A stretch of 64,000 bases of DNA. Origin: Nocardia anaemiae NBRC 100462 (GTDB lineage Bacteria; Actinomycetota; Actinomycetes; Mycobacteriales; Mycobacteriaceae). A program made the translations under genes and the position numbers. This document shows, piece after piece, positions 18,316-27,867 of this stretch (within the stretch, counting starts at the first letter, position 1; every line of letters starts with the position of its first letter). The notes under the pieces are model-generated. The model saw only the letters and a program-made list of their open reading frames with translations. It did no database searches and had not been told where the DNA came from. Where the stretch lies: assembly GCF_001612725.1 (NCBI RefSeq), contig NZ_BDAZ01000001.1, positions 186,001-250,000 on the forward strand, in the 5' to 3' direction.

Positions 18316-19530
18316 TTAGACGCGCTCGATGATCGTGGCGACGCCCATGCCGCCACCGATGCACAGGGTGATCAGCGCGTAGCGGCCGTTGCGGCGCTCC
18401 AGCTCGTCGACCATGGTGCCGGTGATCATCGCGCCGGTGGCGCCCAGCGGGTGGCCCATCGCGATGGCGCCACCGTTGACGTTCAGCTTCTCGTCCGGGA
18501 TCTGCAAATCCTTCTGGAACTTCAGAACCACGGAGGCGAAGGCCTCGTTGATCTCGACCAGGTCGATGTCGTCGAGGGTCAGGCCCGCCTTGGCCAGCGC
18601 CTTCTTGGCGGCCGGGGTCGGACCGGTCAGCATGATGGTGGAGTCGGCGCCGCTGGTGGCGGTCGCGACGACGCGCGCACGCGGGGTCAGGCCGGAGGCC
18701 TTGCCCGCCTCTTCCGAGCCGACCAGCACCAGCGCGGCACCGTCGACGATGCCCGAGCTGTTGCCGCCGTGGTGCACGTGGTTGATCTTCTCGACGAAGT
18801 GGTACTTCTGCAGCGCCACGGCGTCGAAGCCGCCCATCTCGCCGATCACGGCGAACGAGGGGTTCAGCTTGGCCAGGTCCTCGGCGGTGGTGCCGGGACG
18901 CATGTGCTCGTCGTTGTCGAGCACGACGAGGCCGTTCTGGTCCTTGACCGGAACGATCGACTTGGCGAAGTAGCCGCCGGTGGTGGCCTTGGCGGCGAGC
19001 TCCTGCGAGCGCACGGCGTAGGCGTCCACGTCATCGCGGGAGAACCCCTCGATGGTGGCGATCAGGTCGGCGGAGATACCCTGCGGCACGAAGTAGGTGT
19101 CGTAGTTGGTGGCCGGGTCCAGTGCCCAGGCGCCGCCGTCGGAGCCCATCGGCACGCGGGACATCGACTCCACACCACCGGCGATGACCAGGTCGTCGAA
19201 GCCGGAGCGAACCTTCTGCGCGGCCAGGTTGACGGCCTCGAGGCCGGAGGCGCAGAAGCGGTTGAGCTGGAAGCCACCGACGGTGTCGGGCAGTCCGGCC
19301 ACGGTCACGGCGGTGCGGGCGATATCGGCGCCCTGGTCACCGACCGGCGCGACGACACCAAGGATCAGGTCGGAGATCCGGTCCTCGTCGAGGTTCGGGA
19401 AACGGCCGCGCAGCTCCTGGATCAGACCAACAGTCAGATCGATCGGCTTGACCGAGTGCAGCGAACCGTTCTTCTTGCCGCGTCCGCGCGGGGTGCGGAT
19501 GGCCTCGTAAATGTAGGCCTCTGTGGTCAT
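18316..19530 (-). CDS. fadA: FadA: acetyl-CoA C-acyltransferase (thiolase)
   Basis: 404 residues. ATG 19530 ([18 protein letters not shown]) has AAGGAACAC upstream; longer in-frame extensions lack coding character. The thiolase nucleophile is in [12 protein letters not shown], the His in [15 protein letters not shown], and the second Cys in [13 protein letters not shown], so all catalytic residues are intact. It cleaves 3-ketoacyl-CoA with CoA in the last step of beta-oxidation and is the first gene of the fadA-fadB operon. Confidence 0.96.
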   Translation of the reverse strand: MTTEAYIYEAIRTPRGRGKKNGSLHSVKPIDLTVGLIQELRGRFPNLDEDRISDLILGVVAPVGDQGADIARTAVTVAGLPDTVGGFQLNRFCASGLEAVNLAAQKVRSGFDDLVIAGGVESMSRVPMGSDGGAWALDPATNYDTYFVPQGISADLIATIEGFSRDDVDAYAVRSQELAAKATTGGYFAKSIVPVKDQNGLVVLDNDEHMRPGTTAEDLAKLNPSFAVIGEMGGFDAVALQKYHFVEKINHVHHGGNSSGIVDGAALVLVGSEEAGKASGLTPRARVVATATSGADSTIMLTGPTPAAKKALAKAGLTLDDIDLVEINEAFASVVLKFQKDLQIPDEKLNVNGGAIAMGHPLGATGAMITGTMVDELERRNGRYALITLCIGGGMGVATIIERV

Positions 19531-19754
19531 ATCGGAGTGTTCCTTCCTTAAGGGTGCGGCGGCCGAACATTCGTCCGTCCATGCGAGTGACCTCGCCGAC
19601 CGGTCCGGGGACCGACCGTCCTGACGCTGTACAAAAGTCGACAAGCAGCGGCGATGACGAGCACTTTGTACACGCATGCCTGCGCATACCATAGAACTTC
19701 GCCATACTGCGGCTCGCGGCCACCCGTCCATACTACCGTCGAGTGCGAACTCCG

Positions 19755-19788
19755 GTTAACTTAACGTCCAGTGAACGAGGGTTGTCAA
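19755..19788 (-). promoter_or_regulatory. Probable promoter of the fadA-fadB operon
   Basis: On the minus strand TTGACA (19788-19783) is followed after 17 bp by GTTAAG (19765-19760), a reasonable sigma-A pair. The -10 lies in the small palindrome GTTAACTTAAC (19755-19765), a possible repressor site. Nearer the gene, TGTACAAAAGT (19628-19638) and ACTTTGTACA (19663-19672) form a second inverted pair. The untranslated leader would be about 220 nt, so a closer promoter is possible. Confidence 0.4.
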
Positions 19789-22553
19789 CCGTCCAGACGT
19801 GTGGCACCCAGCTCACTTTTGAGCAACTCCAGGGCCACCTCATCCGGGTCGCGCCGATCCCCCGGCGCCACCGGGGTTTGCGATTCGGCCAGCATCTCCT
19901 GCTCCTCCTCCGGGGTGGAGGGCGGCGGGACGCCATCGATCGGGGGATAATCCATCGGGCCGGGGTCGTCCGGTAGATCCGGGAAATCGGGCGGCGGAAT
20001 ATCGTCGTCGCCGCGGAACGACCGCGTGTCAGCACTCGGCGCGGGCCGCTGACCAGCACCCGCCGTCGGATCGGCGGCCGCCCTGGCCTGACTCGGCCGC
20101 GAGAACCGCGGCGGCGCGGGCGCATCCGAACCGCGTCCGGCCGGATTGCCGGATTCACGCCCCGGCGCATTCGCGCCCTGTTGCCCGCCCTGACCACGCC
20201 CTCTCGCCTTCGGCGCGGCAGCCGCAGGCCGCGGCGCGGCCCCGCCCGCCTCCCAGCGCACCGGATGATCGCTGCCGAGCACGGCCCGCACCGCCGACCG
20301 CACCGCCTCCACATTCCGCGGATCCGACAGCCGCTGCGCCAACGGCGCATGCTGATGCGCGAATACGATCACCTCCCCCTCGATCCGCGCCACCGACGCC
20401 CCCGACAGCAACGCCTGCACCGTAGGCCCGAACTCCCGAACCTTCGCCCGAATCTCCCCCCAGGCCCCCTCCACCGCCCGCAACAAATCCGCATCCCCTT
20501 GCCCCCCAGCCTCGTCCCCGAGACCCTGCGCATCGCTCTTCTGCACGCTCCCGTGCTGCACGGCGGCTCGCTCGGACTGCTGAGCCGAAACCGACTGCGC
20601 GGCGTCCGCACCCCCCTGGTCGGCGATCCGAACTTCGGCAGTCGGGTCGGATGGTTGAGCCGAAATCGACTGCGCAGCTTCCGAATTCGACGGTATTGCC
20701 GAATCTTCGACCCCCGCGTAGTCGCGCTGCCGGGGTGTAGTTGCCTCCGAGACCGCCTGCGTCCCTTCGGTTTCCAGCAATCCGGCGGCATCCTGCGAAC
20801 CCGCGGCACCAGCAAACTCGGTCTCACCCCGGCCGGGCGCGACGGTTCGATCCACTTCGACAGCAGCAGACGAGGTGGAGACCTCGCCCTGAGCGGCATC
20901 GACCGAAGCAGCGCCAGCACCCGGTGCAGCATCGAAGCGCGCTTGTCCCGAGGACGCCGCGTCGACGGGTGCGCCGCCTGTCCCGGCGGAGGCATCCACT
21001 CCGGTCGGCTCTATCGCGTCTAGTTGTCCAGTGCTCGAATCACGGTCGACAGGTGTGGGAATCTGAGCCGCAGCCGTCGGCGCCTCGCCGCGCTCCACTG
21101 TCGAATCGCCCGGCACGAAAGCGAATCCGGCCCCCGCGTCACCTTGCCCCGCGCTCTGCCCGGTAGCCGAATCCTGGCGCTCGACCGCGGTCTCCGCTGC
21201 CGAAGTCTGTGCATCGGGCTGGGCCGGACCAGTCGTTGGGCCGGAGTCCGCGCGGTTGGCGTCCTTCTCACGGCGGGCCGCGGCGAGGATTTCCGCGCCT
21301 CGGCGGCGTGGGGGTTCGTTGGCGGCGCGGGCCGACTGAGCCGTGGCGGGTGCCGAGTCGGAGGGCTGGGTGGGGGCGACAGTTGGGGTGATCGCTCCGG
21401 TGGCAATGCCGCGTTCGAGGCGCTCCAGGCGTTGCAGGGTTGCCGATTCGGCATCGGAGACCGATGGGAGGAGCATGCGGGCGCAGATGATTTCGAGTAG
21501 CAGCCGAGGGGCGGTGGCGCCGCGCATTTCGCCGAGGCCCTCGTGCAGGAGTTCGGCATGTCGGGCCAGGGTGGCCGGACCGGCGCGTTCGGCCTGTTCG
21601 CGCATGCGGTCCAGGACATCGCCGGGGCCGGAGACCAGGCCGCGGTCGGCGGCGTCGGGGACTGCCTGCAGCAGGATCAGGTCACGCAGGCGCTCGAGGA
21701 GGTCGACGGCGAAGCGGCGCGGATCGTGACCCGCCTCCATGACGCTATCGATGGTGCCGAAGAGAGCGGCGCCATCGCTGGCGGCGAGCGCGTCGATCGC
21801 GTCGTCGATCAGCGCGACATCGGTGACGCCGAGCAGCGAAACCGCCCGCGAATAGGTGACGCCCTCGGATCCGGCGCCCGCGAGCAGCTGGTCGAGCACA
21901 CTCAGACTGTCGCGCGGTGACCCTCCGCCCGCGCGAATCACCAACGGGTACACCGCCTCCTCGACCGGCACCTGCTCCTGCTCGCAGATCTTGCCGAGCA
22001 GTCCGCGCATGGTGGCGGGTGGCAGCAGCCGGAACGGGTAGTGGTGCGTACGCGAGCGGATGGTGGGCAGCACCTTGTCCGGCTCGGTGGTGGCGAAGAT
22101 GAAGATCAGGTGGGCGGGCGGCTCCTCGACGATCTTGAGCAGCGCGTTGAACCCGGCCGTGGTGACCATATGCGCCTCGTCGACGATGAACACCCGATAC
22201 CGCGACTCCGCGGGCGCGTAGAAGGCCCGATCACGCAGTTCCCGGGTGTCGTCGACACCGCCGTGACTCGCGGCGTCCAGTTCGATCACATCGAGATTGC
22301 CCGGACCGCCCGGACCGAGCGCGACACAGGACGGGCAGACACCGCACGGTGTCGAAGTCGGACCCTGCACACAGTTCAACGAGCGCGCGAGGATGCGCGC
22401 CGAGGAGGTCTTGCCGCAGCCCCGGGGACCGGAGAACAGATAGGCATGACTGATGCGACCGGTGTCGAGCGCGGTACTCAGCGGGTCGGTGACGTGCTCC
22501 TGACCCACCACTTCAGCGAACGTTGCCGGTCGGTACTTCCGGTACAGAGCCAC
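19785..22553 (-). CDS. dnaX: DNA polymerase III subunits gamma/tau
   Basis: 922 residues. The N-terminal AAA+ clamp-loader domain has ALYRKYRPATFAEVVGQEHV, Walker A SGPRGCGKTSSAR, the zinc finger C-VQG...CGVCPSC, Walker B VFIVDEAHM, sensor FATTEPDKV, and domain III. From about residue 380 it becomes a long Ala/Ser/Glu/Thr-rich linker. A folded C-terminal region (AWGEIRAKVREFGPTVQALLSG) then recalls the tau domain that binds the polymerase. This long-linker form is usual in Mycobacteriales. It loads the beta clamp and bridges polymerase cores at the fork. Confidence 0.95.
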   Translation of the reverse strand: MALYRKYRPATFAEVVGQEHVTDPLSTALDTGRISHAYLFSGPRGCGKTSSARILARSLNCVQGPTSTPCGVCPSCVALGPGGPGNLDVIELDAASHGGVDDTRELRDRAFYAPAESRYRVFIVDEAHMVTTAGFNALLKIVEEPPAHLIFIFATTEPDKVLPTIRSRTHHYPFRLLPPATMRGLLGKICEQEQVPVEEAVYPLVIRAGGGSPRDSLSVLDQLLAGAGSEGVTYSRAVSLLGVTDVALIDDAIDALAASDGAALFGTIDSVMEAGHDPRRFAVDLLERLRDLILLQAVPDAADRGLVSGPGDVLDRMREQAERAGPATLARHAELLHEGLGEMRGATAPRLLLEIICARMLLPSVSDAESATLQRLERLERGIATGAITPTVAPTQPSDSAPATAQSARAANEPPRRRGAEILAAARREKDANRADSGPTTGPAQPDAQTSAAETAVERQDSATGQSAGQGDAGAGFAFVPGDSTVERGEAPTAAAQIPTPVDRDSSTGQLDAIEPTGVDASAGTGGAPVDAASSGQARFDAAPGAGAASVDAAQGEVSTSSAAVEVDRTVAPGRGETEFAGAAGSQDAAGLLETEGTQAVSEATTPRQRDYAGVEDSAIPSNSEAAQSISAQPSDPTAEVRIADQGGADAAQSVSAQQSERAAVQHGSVQKSDAQGLGDEAGGQGDADLLRAVEGAWGEIRAKVREFGPTVQALLSGASVARIEGEVIVFAHQHAPLAQRLSDPRNVEAVRSAVRAVLGSDHPVRWEAGGAAPRPAAAAPKARGRGQGGQQGANAPGRESGNPAGRGSDAPAPPRFSRPSQARAAADPTAGAGQRPAPSADTRSFRGDDDIPPPDFPDLPDDPGPMDYPPIDGVPPPSTPEEEQEMLAESQTPVAPGDRRDPDEVALELLKSELGATRLDG

Positions 22554-22644
22554 GGCCAGAGGTTACCGGCGCCCACCGACAAAGCCCATTCCCCTCGACC
22601 GACAGGCCGGGCGCGGCGTGCTACCGGGCGTTTCGCACAAGCTA

Positions 22645-22660
22645 TGTGATGCAGATCACA
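22645..22660. promoter_or_regulatory. Consensus CRP/cAMP-receptor binding site
   Basis: TGTGATGCAGATCACA matches TGTGA-N6-TCACA exactly, with 6-bp perfect arms. It lies 92 bp upstream of the dnaX start and 360 bp upstream of the next plus-strand gene, so the target is unclear. Nocardiaceae and mycobacteria encode CRP-like regulators with this specificity. Confidence 0.55.
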
Positions 22661-22864
22661 GGATGCGCAAACCTTTGTTAGCCCCCACTGATCAGCCGCG
22701 AAGGCGGCAATGCCGGAGCAATCGAAGATCGAGAACGGACGAACGGCGAACTTTGGCGCCCGTCCAGTGCACTTCAGGCCGATTAGCTGTACTCACGCCC
22801 CGGTTCGAGAGCCATTTGCGGAGATAACGAATCAATCAACCAGCATGACATCGACGCAATCGCC

Positions 22865-22968
22865 TGGCTACCGTGGTTATCGGCAACTTCGGTAGCCAAA
22901 CCTTCATCAGGTTGGTGGCCCCGGCCGGTCCCTCATCCCGACCGGGGCACAACCTGAAAGCCCACAAT
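22865..22968 (+). other. Hairpin-rich leader upstream of the 23021 gene
   Basis: Within the 467-bp gap between dnaX and the next gene two strong hairpins follow each other. TGGCTACCG (22865) pairs with CGGTAGCCA (ends 22898). Then CAGGTTG...GCCCCGG pairs with CCGGGGC.CAACCTG (22918-22968), a long interrupted stem. There is no U-tract, so they are not ordinary terminators. I do not match it to a known riboswitch. The rest of the gap (22554-22860) holds the CRP-like site and no convincing gene. Confidence 0.4.
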
Positions 22969-23020
22969 TCCCGGCGCTTTTCGCCGATTCACACCACTTT
23001 CACCGGAGGAAATTTCCACC

Positions 23021-23845
23021 GTGCCGTCGTGTGACGACATCGCCGCCGCCTGGCTTTCGAGCACCGATTTCGCCGACGACCATGCCGCCGTCGACCTGCT
23101 CAGCCGGGCGATCAGCCCCCAGGACTTCGCGATCAAACGCGATTCGCTACCGGTGGCCGCGGCCGCCGATCCGTCGACCGCCGCCGCCATCCTCGAACTA
23201 CTGGAACGCGGTCAGGTGCCGACCATGGCGGCGATCCGCACCCTCACGGCGCAGAACGAGATGCGCCGGGAGGCCGAACGCATCGAACGCCTCGGCCGAC
23301 GTGCTCAGCGCAGTATCGATGACTTCGGGCGGATACTGGCCCGGCTGGCCGAGGACCATTGGATCGCCCACGGCACCGGCCCCACCCGACGTGACGTGCT
23401 GCAATCCGAACCGGTGATGGCATTGATCCGGGACCGGATCGGCGATATCGCCCCGACCGCGGTGAAACACCTCTGGTTGATCGAACGCGCACAGCGCGCC
23501 GGTTGGATCGCCTCCAACGCCAATCCCGGATCCCTCTGCGCCGCAAGGCGTTTCTACTCCGCGAAGTACGGCAATCGGGTTTCGCTGCGACCGGTCAATA
23601 CGATCGGCACGATCGTTGCGACCTACCTGCGCGACTATCTGGCCGAAAACGACCGTCCGCCGCGCTGGTCCACCCTCGCCCACGACCTGCGCGACGACCG
23701 CGGCCGCCGGATCTTCCACGACACCGCCGACGCGCGGATCCAGCGCCGGTGGCTCACCACCGCCGAATGGATGGCCGAGCAGGAGGACCTGCCCGTGCCA
23801 GGGCGACGCGGCCTGCGCGCATTGGCCAAGAAGGCTCGGGGCTGA
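23021..23845 (+). CDS. Conserved hypothetical protein
   Basis: 274 residues, soluble, Arg/Asp/Ala-rich, starting at GTG 23021 with GGAGG about 12 bp upstream. A charged helical segment (NEMRREAERIERLGRRAQRSI) sits near residues 75-100. The C-terminal region contains repeated WST/RRW-type motifs (RIQRRWLTTAEWMAEQ). It may be a small DNA- or nucleotide-associated protein, but I see no recognised domain. It is followed 82 bp later by amtB, which has its own regulatory site, so they are probably separate units. Confidence 0.75.
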   Translation: MPSCDDIAAAWLSSTDFADDHAAVDLLSRAISPQDFAIKRDSLPVAAAADPSTAAAILELLERGQVPTMAAIRTLTAQNEMRREAERIERLGRRAQRSIDDFGRILARLAEDHWIAHGTGPTRRDVLQSEPVMALIRDRIGDIAPTAVKHLWLIERAQRAGWIASNANPGSLCAARRFYSAKYGNRVSLRPVNTIGTIVATYLRDYLAENDRPPRWSTLAHDLRDDRGRRIFHDTADARIQRRWLTTAEWMAEQEDLPVPGRRGLRALAKKARG

Positions 23846-23884
23846 ACTGTCTGGGCCGATAATCAGCGGCGATGTGAGCATTCG

Positions 23885-23900
23885 GTAACTTCTTCGCAAC
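23885..23900 (+). promoter_or_regulatory. GlnR-like box upstream of amtB
   Basis: GTAAC-TTCTTC-GCAAC fits the actinobacterial GlnR half-box gTnAC-N6-GnAAC. A TATACG hexamer just downstream can act as -10. The location 28 bp before an ammonium transporter start agrees with nitrogen control, although the second box of a full GlnR site is not clear. Confidence 0.5.
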
Positions 23901-23927
23901 GCATATACGCGTGGAAGGAGTTACCCC

Positions 23928-25223
23928 GTGTCCTCAACCATCGATCCCGCGGCCACCGCCTGGCTGCTCATCAGCACGGCCCTGGTGCTGCTGATGACGC
24001 CCGCGCTGGCCATTTTCTACGGCGGGATGGTGCGCTCGACCGGCGTACTCAACATGCTGATGATGAACTTCATCGCGATCCCGCTGGTAACCGTGGTGTG
24101 GCTGTTGGCCGGTTACAGCCTGGCATTCGGCAACGACGCGGGCGGCGGCCTGATCGGCAATCTCGATCACTTCGCAATGGCGGGCATCGATCCGAATTCC
24201 GTACGGGGCACGATTCCGGAGCTGCTGTACGCCACTTTCCAGCTGACCTTCGCGATCCTGACCGCGGCGCTGGTCAGCGGTGCGATCGCGGACCGCGCGA
24301 AATTCGCGGGCTGGATGGTCTTCGTGCCGCTGTGGGCGCTTACGGTCTATGTGCCGATCGCGCATTGGGTGTGGGGTCCGGACGGCTGGCTGGCCTCCTT
24401 CGGCGCGCTCGACTACGCGGGCGGCATGGTCGTGGAGATCGCCTCCGGCGCCTCCGCGCTGGCGTTGGCACTGGTGCTCGGCCCGCGCATCGGCTTCAAG
24501 ACCGATGCGATGCGACCGCACAATCTGCCGTTCGTGCTGCTCGGCGCGGGTCTGCTGTGGTTCGGCTGGTTCGGCTTCAACGCCGGTTCGGCGCTGACCG
24601 CGAATGGGGTCGCGGCAGCGGTATTCCTCAACACTCTGGTGGCGGGCTGTCTGGGCATGCTCGGCTGGCTCGCGGTCGAGCAGATCCGCGACGGTCGGCC
24701 GACCACCTTCGGTGCGGCCTCGGGTGTGGTGGCCGGTCTGGTCGCGATAACGCCTTCGTGCGGTTCGGTGAATACGCTCGGCGCGCTCGTCGTCGGCCTG
24801 ACGGCCGGTGTGGTGTGCTCGTTCGCGGTCGGCTGGAAATTCAAGGCGGGCTATGACGATTCGCTCGATGTGGTCGGCGTGCACTTCGTCGGCGGCATCG
24901 TCGGCACACTGCTGATCGGACTATTGGCCAACCAGGTGATGACCGGTGGTGTCGAGGGCCTGTTCTACGGCGGCGGACTCGCCCAGCTCGGCAAGCAGCT
25001 GGTCGGCGTGCTGGTGGTCGCGGTGTACGCGTTCGCGGTCTCCTTCGTGCTGGGTAAGGCCATCGACCTGTTCCTCGGATTCCGGGTCAGCAAGGAAGAC
25101 GAGATCGCGGGCATCGACTCCGTGCTGCACGCGGAGACCGCGTATGCCGAAGGCGTGCACGGACACTCGCCGCGACGCTTTGGTGATGGGCACTTCGGGC
25201 AGCCGCACGGTGGCGATCACTGA
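23928..25223 (+). CDS. amtB: Ammonium transporter AmtB
   Basis: 431 residues with eleven predicted membrane helices. Family landmarks are YGGMVRSTGVLNMLMMNFIA at the first helices, DYAGGMVVEIASGASALALA with the pore region, and LWFGWFGFNAGSALTANGVA. The pore histidine pair corresponds to VGVHFVGGIVGTL and a later position. It conducts ammonium/ammonia across the membrane as a trimer. Start GTG 23928 has AAGGAG 8 bp upstream. No glnK gene follows; the next gene is convergent, which is unusual for amtB. Confidence 0.95.
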   Translation: MSSTIDPAATAWLLISTALVLLMTPALAIFYGGMVRSTGVLNMLMMNFIAIPLVTVVWLLAGYSLAFGNDAGGGLIGNLDHFAMAGIDPNSVRGTIPELLYATFQLTFAILTAALVSGAIADRAKFAGWMVFVPLWALTVYVPIAHWVWGPDGWLASFGALDYAGGMVVEIASGASALALALVLGPRIGFKTDAMRPHNLPFVLLGAGLLWFGWFGFNAGSALTANGVAAAVFLNTLVAGCLGMLGWLAVEQIRDGRPTTFGAASGVVAGLVAITPSCGSVNTLGALVVGLTAGVVCSFAVGWKFKAGYDDSLDVVGVHFVGGIVGTLLIGLLANQVMTGGVEGLFYGGGLAQLGKQLVGVLVVAVYAFAVSFVLGKAIDLFLGFRVSKEDEIAGIDSVLHAETAYAEGVHGHSPRRFGDGHFGQPHGGDH

Positions 25224-25228
25224 TCGAG

Positions 25229-26557
25229 CTAGGACACTTCGTTCGAAGGCGCCTTCCAGGTGTTGCACTGGAACGTGCGGTCGTACTTGTGCCCCTGCGT
25301 AAACCAGTTGACCTGGTTCTGCCCTGTGCCGTGATCGCGCGCGTCACCCTGCCGGTCGCCGCGACCGAGGTGGTCCTGGGTGGCGTGGGTCAACTGCGCC
25401 ACCGTGAAGACGCCATCGAAGGTCGATGTGCCGACGTACATTCCGGAGAAGCAGTCCGCCTCCAGCTCCATGCGGCGCGACAGCTCCAGTCCCTGCGCAC
25501 TGCGGGTGCCCGCCTCGTTGCGTTCGGTGTTCATCCGCTGCGATATCCCGGAGAGCGCCTGCACATGATGACCATATTCGTGCGCGAAAAGCGCCAGGTA
25601 GATCACCACATCGTCGCCATACTTCTCGACCTGGATCTTATCCAGGGGCAGGTAGATCGTGTGGTTCGTCGAACAATAGAACGCCGCGAAGTTGCTACTC
25701 GCCGAAGTACACGGGGTTACCGCGTCCGCCGCCCGCGCGGGCACGCTCAGACTCGGACTGGAGAACGGCAGATTCGCCCCCTCTAAGACGGGACGCCACT
25801 TCTTGTCCAGGCAGTCGGCAGCGGCCTGGAAGAACCGGGTGGCCGCATCGGATGTGGCGGCCCAGGCCGGGTAGACGCAATCGACGTTGATCAGACCCGA
25901 TTCATCGTCGCTGAACAGCGGATTCTCGCCCAGTTTCGCGACCGGTTGCGGCCCAGCCGGTTTCGTCGTGGTCGGTGCCGCGGCGCGGCTGGTGGTGGCG
26001 GCCGCGGCACGCGATGTCGGGCTCGGTGCGGAGGTCGACGAAGTCGGCGGGGTGTAGGTGTAGCTCGGCGTCGGCGGGGTGTATGCCGACGGGCGGTTGC
26101 GCTTCTTCTCGTTGTCGGCCGAAATCGCCGATGCGACAAAGAGTCCGACGACCAAGACGATGACCGTCAACAGGCCGAAAAGGGCACTGAGCGCCGCACC
26201 CGAACTCCGCCGCCTGGGCGGGTACGGACGCGGCGGATAACCCTGCCGCCGGTACGGCATCGGCGGACCGTACGGGGCCGCGTTGGATGGGTAGCCGAGC
26301 GGATAACCCGGTGGCGGGGCGTGTCCCGCCTGATGCCCCGGCAACTGCGGGTATCCGGCTCCGGGTTGATCGGGCACCTGCCATACGGGTTGCGACTGCG
26401 CTTCCGACTGCGGCTGGTGCACCGGCGTTGCTTGATACCCGGGCCGATGAGGTCCCGGTGGCGGGTACCCCGGTACCGGCTGATATCCGTGCGGCGTAGA
26501 TCCAGTCGGCGGCTGTGATCCGGGCGGCGAACCATAGCCGTGCGGCGGCTGCGTCAT
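25229..26557 (-). CDS. Membrane-anchored neutral zinc metallopeptidase (first of two)
   Basis: 442 residues from ATG 26557 (MTQPPHGYGSPPG). The N-terminal ~125 residues are Pro/Gly/Tyr/Gln-rich and cytoplasmic, then one transmembrane helix (LFGLLTVIVLVVGLFVASAI), a Thr/Ser/Pro linker, and an extracytoplasmic domain with HEYGHHVQ and, about 40 residues later, ELEADCFSGMYVG. These are the zinc and third-ligand motifs of the YpfJ-type Zn_peptidase family. Only 4 bp separate it from its paralog upstream, so both form one operon. The substrate is unknown. Confidence 0.88.
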   Translation of the reverse strand: MTQPPHGYGSPPGSQPPTGSTPHGYQPVPGYPPPGPHRPGYQATPVHQPQSEAQSQPVWQVPDQPGAGYPQLPGHQAGHAPPPGYPLGYPSNAAPYGPPMPYRRQGYPPRPYPPRRRSSGAALSALFGLLTVIVLVVGLFVASAISADNEKKRNRPSAYTPPTPSYTYTPPTSSTSAPSPTSRAAAATTSRAAAPTTTKPAGPQPVAKLGENPLFSDDESGLINVDCVYPAWAATSDAATRFFQAAADCLDKKWRPVLEGANLPFSSPSLSVPARAADAVTPCTSASSNFAAFYCSTNHTIYLPLDKIQVEKYGDDVVIYLALFAHEYGHHVQALSGISQRMNTERNEAGTRSAQGLELSRRMELEADCFSGMYVGTSTFDGVFTVAQLTHATQDHLGRGDRQGDARDHGTGQNQVNWFTQGHKYDRTFQCNTWKAPSNEVS

Positions 26558-26561
26558 CTGC

Positions 26562-27713
26562 TCACGAAACCGAACTGGCCGATGCGGTGAACGTATTGCA
26601 CTGTGCCGCACGGTCTTTATCCACGCCGATCTCGAACCACGTGCCACCGTTCGCCGCGGTCCCGTGATCGCGCATATCGCCGCGCTGGTCGCCGCGGCCG
26701 CGCGCATCGCGGCGCGCGACGGTGATCTGCGCCGTGGTCAGCGAACCGCCATTGGCCGAGGAGCCGAGGTACATGCCGTCGAAGCAGTTGGCCTGCAATT
26801 CGATTCGGCGGGAGAGCTCCAGACCTCTGTCGCTGCGCACGCCCGCGTCGACGCGATCGCTATTGGCCTTGCGCAGGATTCCGGCCATGGCCTGGACGTG
26901 GTGGCCGTATTCGTGAGCGAAGACCGACAGGTAGACGATCCAGTTGTCCTTGAACAGGTCGGTCTGCAGCTGACTGAGCGGCATGTAGATCGTCTTGTTC
27001 GCCGGGCAGTAGAACGCGGCGAAATTACTGGTGGACCCGGTGCACGGCGTGGTGATGCCGTCCGTGGTCGCGCTGACATTCAGCGTCGGCGACTGGAAGG
27101 GCAGATTCTTCTGTGCCAGTACGGGTTTCCACGCCGATTCCAGGCAGGACGCGGCGGTCTCGAAGAACTTGCGCGCGGTGTCCACCTGGGTGCTCCACGG
27201 CGAGTACGAGCACTTCGCCGGGACCAATGTGGTGTTCGGATCGGTCAGCAGCGGGTTGGTTCCGGTCTCCGATACGCCGCCGTTCGAATCCGGGGTGTAG
27301 GTCATGCTCGCACCGGGGCCCGACGAGGTGCTGCTGTGCCTGCCGTGCGAAATCGCGCCCCGCACAAGACCACCCGCGACGACGAACACAACGATCAACA
27401 GCAGCGCGATCCATCCGCCGCCGCCGCTCTTGCGCTTCTGCGGTGGACGTCCGGGCGGACCGTAGGGCATCGGCGCGCGCTGTCCGTATCCGGGCGCTGG
27501 ATAACCGGGCTGGCCGTAGCCCTGCGGCGCACCATAACCGGGTTGGCCATAACCGGGTGGATAACCCTGCTGGTGACCATAGCCGGGCTGCCCATAATGT
27601 GGCTGCCCCGGCGCGGGACGATATACGGGCTGCCCATATGGCGAGCCGGGACGCGGCGGAACCGGTTGTCCACCAGGCGGAACCGGACCATAGCCGTACG
27701 GTGGTTGGGTCAC
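26562..27713 (-). CDS. Membrane-anchored neutral zinc metallopeptidase (second of two)
   Basis: 383 residues, GTG start at 27713 with a GGGGGA ribosome-binding site. Its layout is the same as its neighbour: a low-complexity GYGQPGYG-type N-tail, a single helix (WIALLLIVVFVVAGGLVRGA), then the peptidase domain with HEYGHHVQ. The third-ligand region is ELQANCFDGMYLG, with Asn where the sister protein has Asp. This could alter zinc chemistry or stability, so activity is less certain. The pair arose by tandem duplication. Confidence 0.88.
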   Translation of the reverse strand: MTQPPYGYGPVPPGGQPVPPRPGSPYGQPVYRPAPGQPHYGQPGYGHQQGYPPGYGQPGYGAPQGYGQPGYPAPGYGQRAPMPYGPPGRPPQKRKSGGGGWIALLLIVVFVVAGGLVRGAISHGRHSSTSSGPGASMTYTPDSNGGVSETGTNPLLTDPNTTLVPAKCSYSPWSTQVDTARKFFETAASCLESAWKPVLAQKNLPFQSPTLNVSATTDGITTPCTGSTSNFAAFYCPANKTIYMPLSQLQTDLFKDNWIVYLSVFAHEYGHHVQAMAGILRKANSDRVDAGVRSDRGLELSRRIELQANCFDGMYLGSSANGGSLTTAQITVARRDARGRGDQRGDMRDHGTAANGGTWFEIGVDKDRAAQCNTFTASASSVS

Positions 27714-27867
27714 GTCCCCCGTACCCCCTCGTCTCGATGGTCGCCGACCGTGTTGAATTCGCGGCGCTCCCGGGGCCCTTCGTGGTTACGCTGCGCTACC
27801 GCCTGCGGGCCCGTCGCTCGCGCTGGGCTGCTGACGCAGCTTAGCAACTTGTCTAGAGTAGGCAGCC

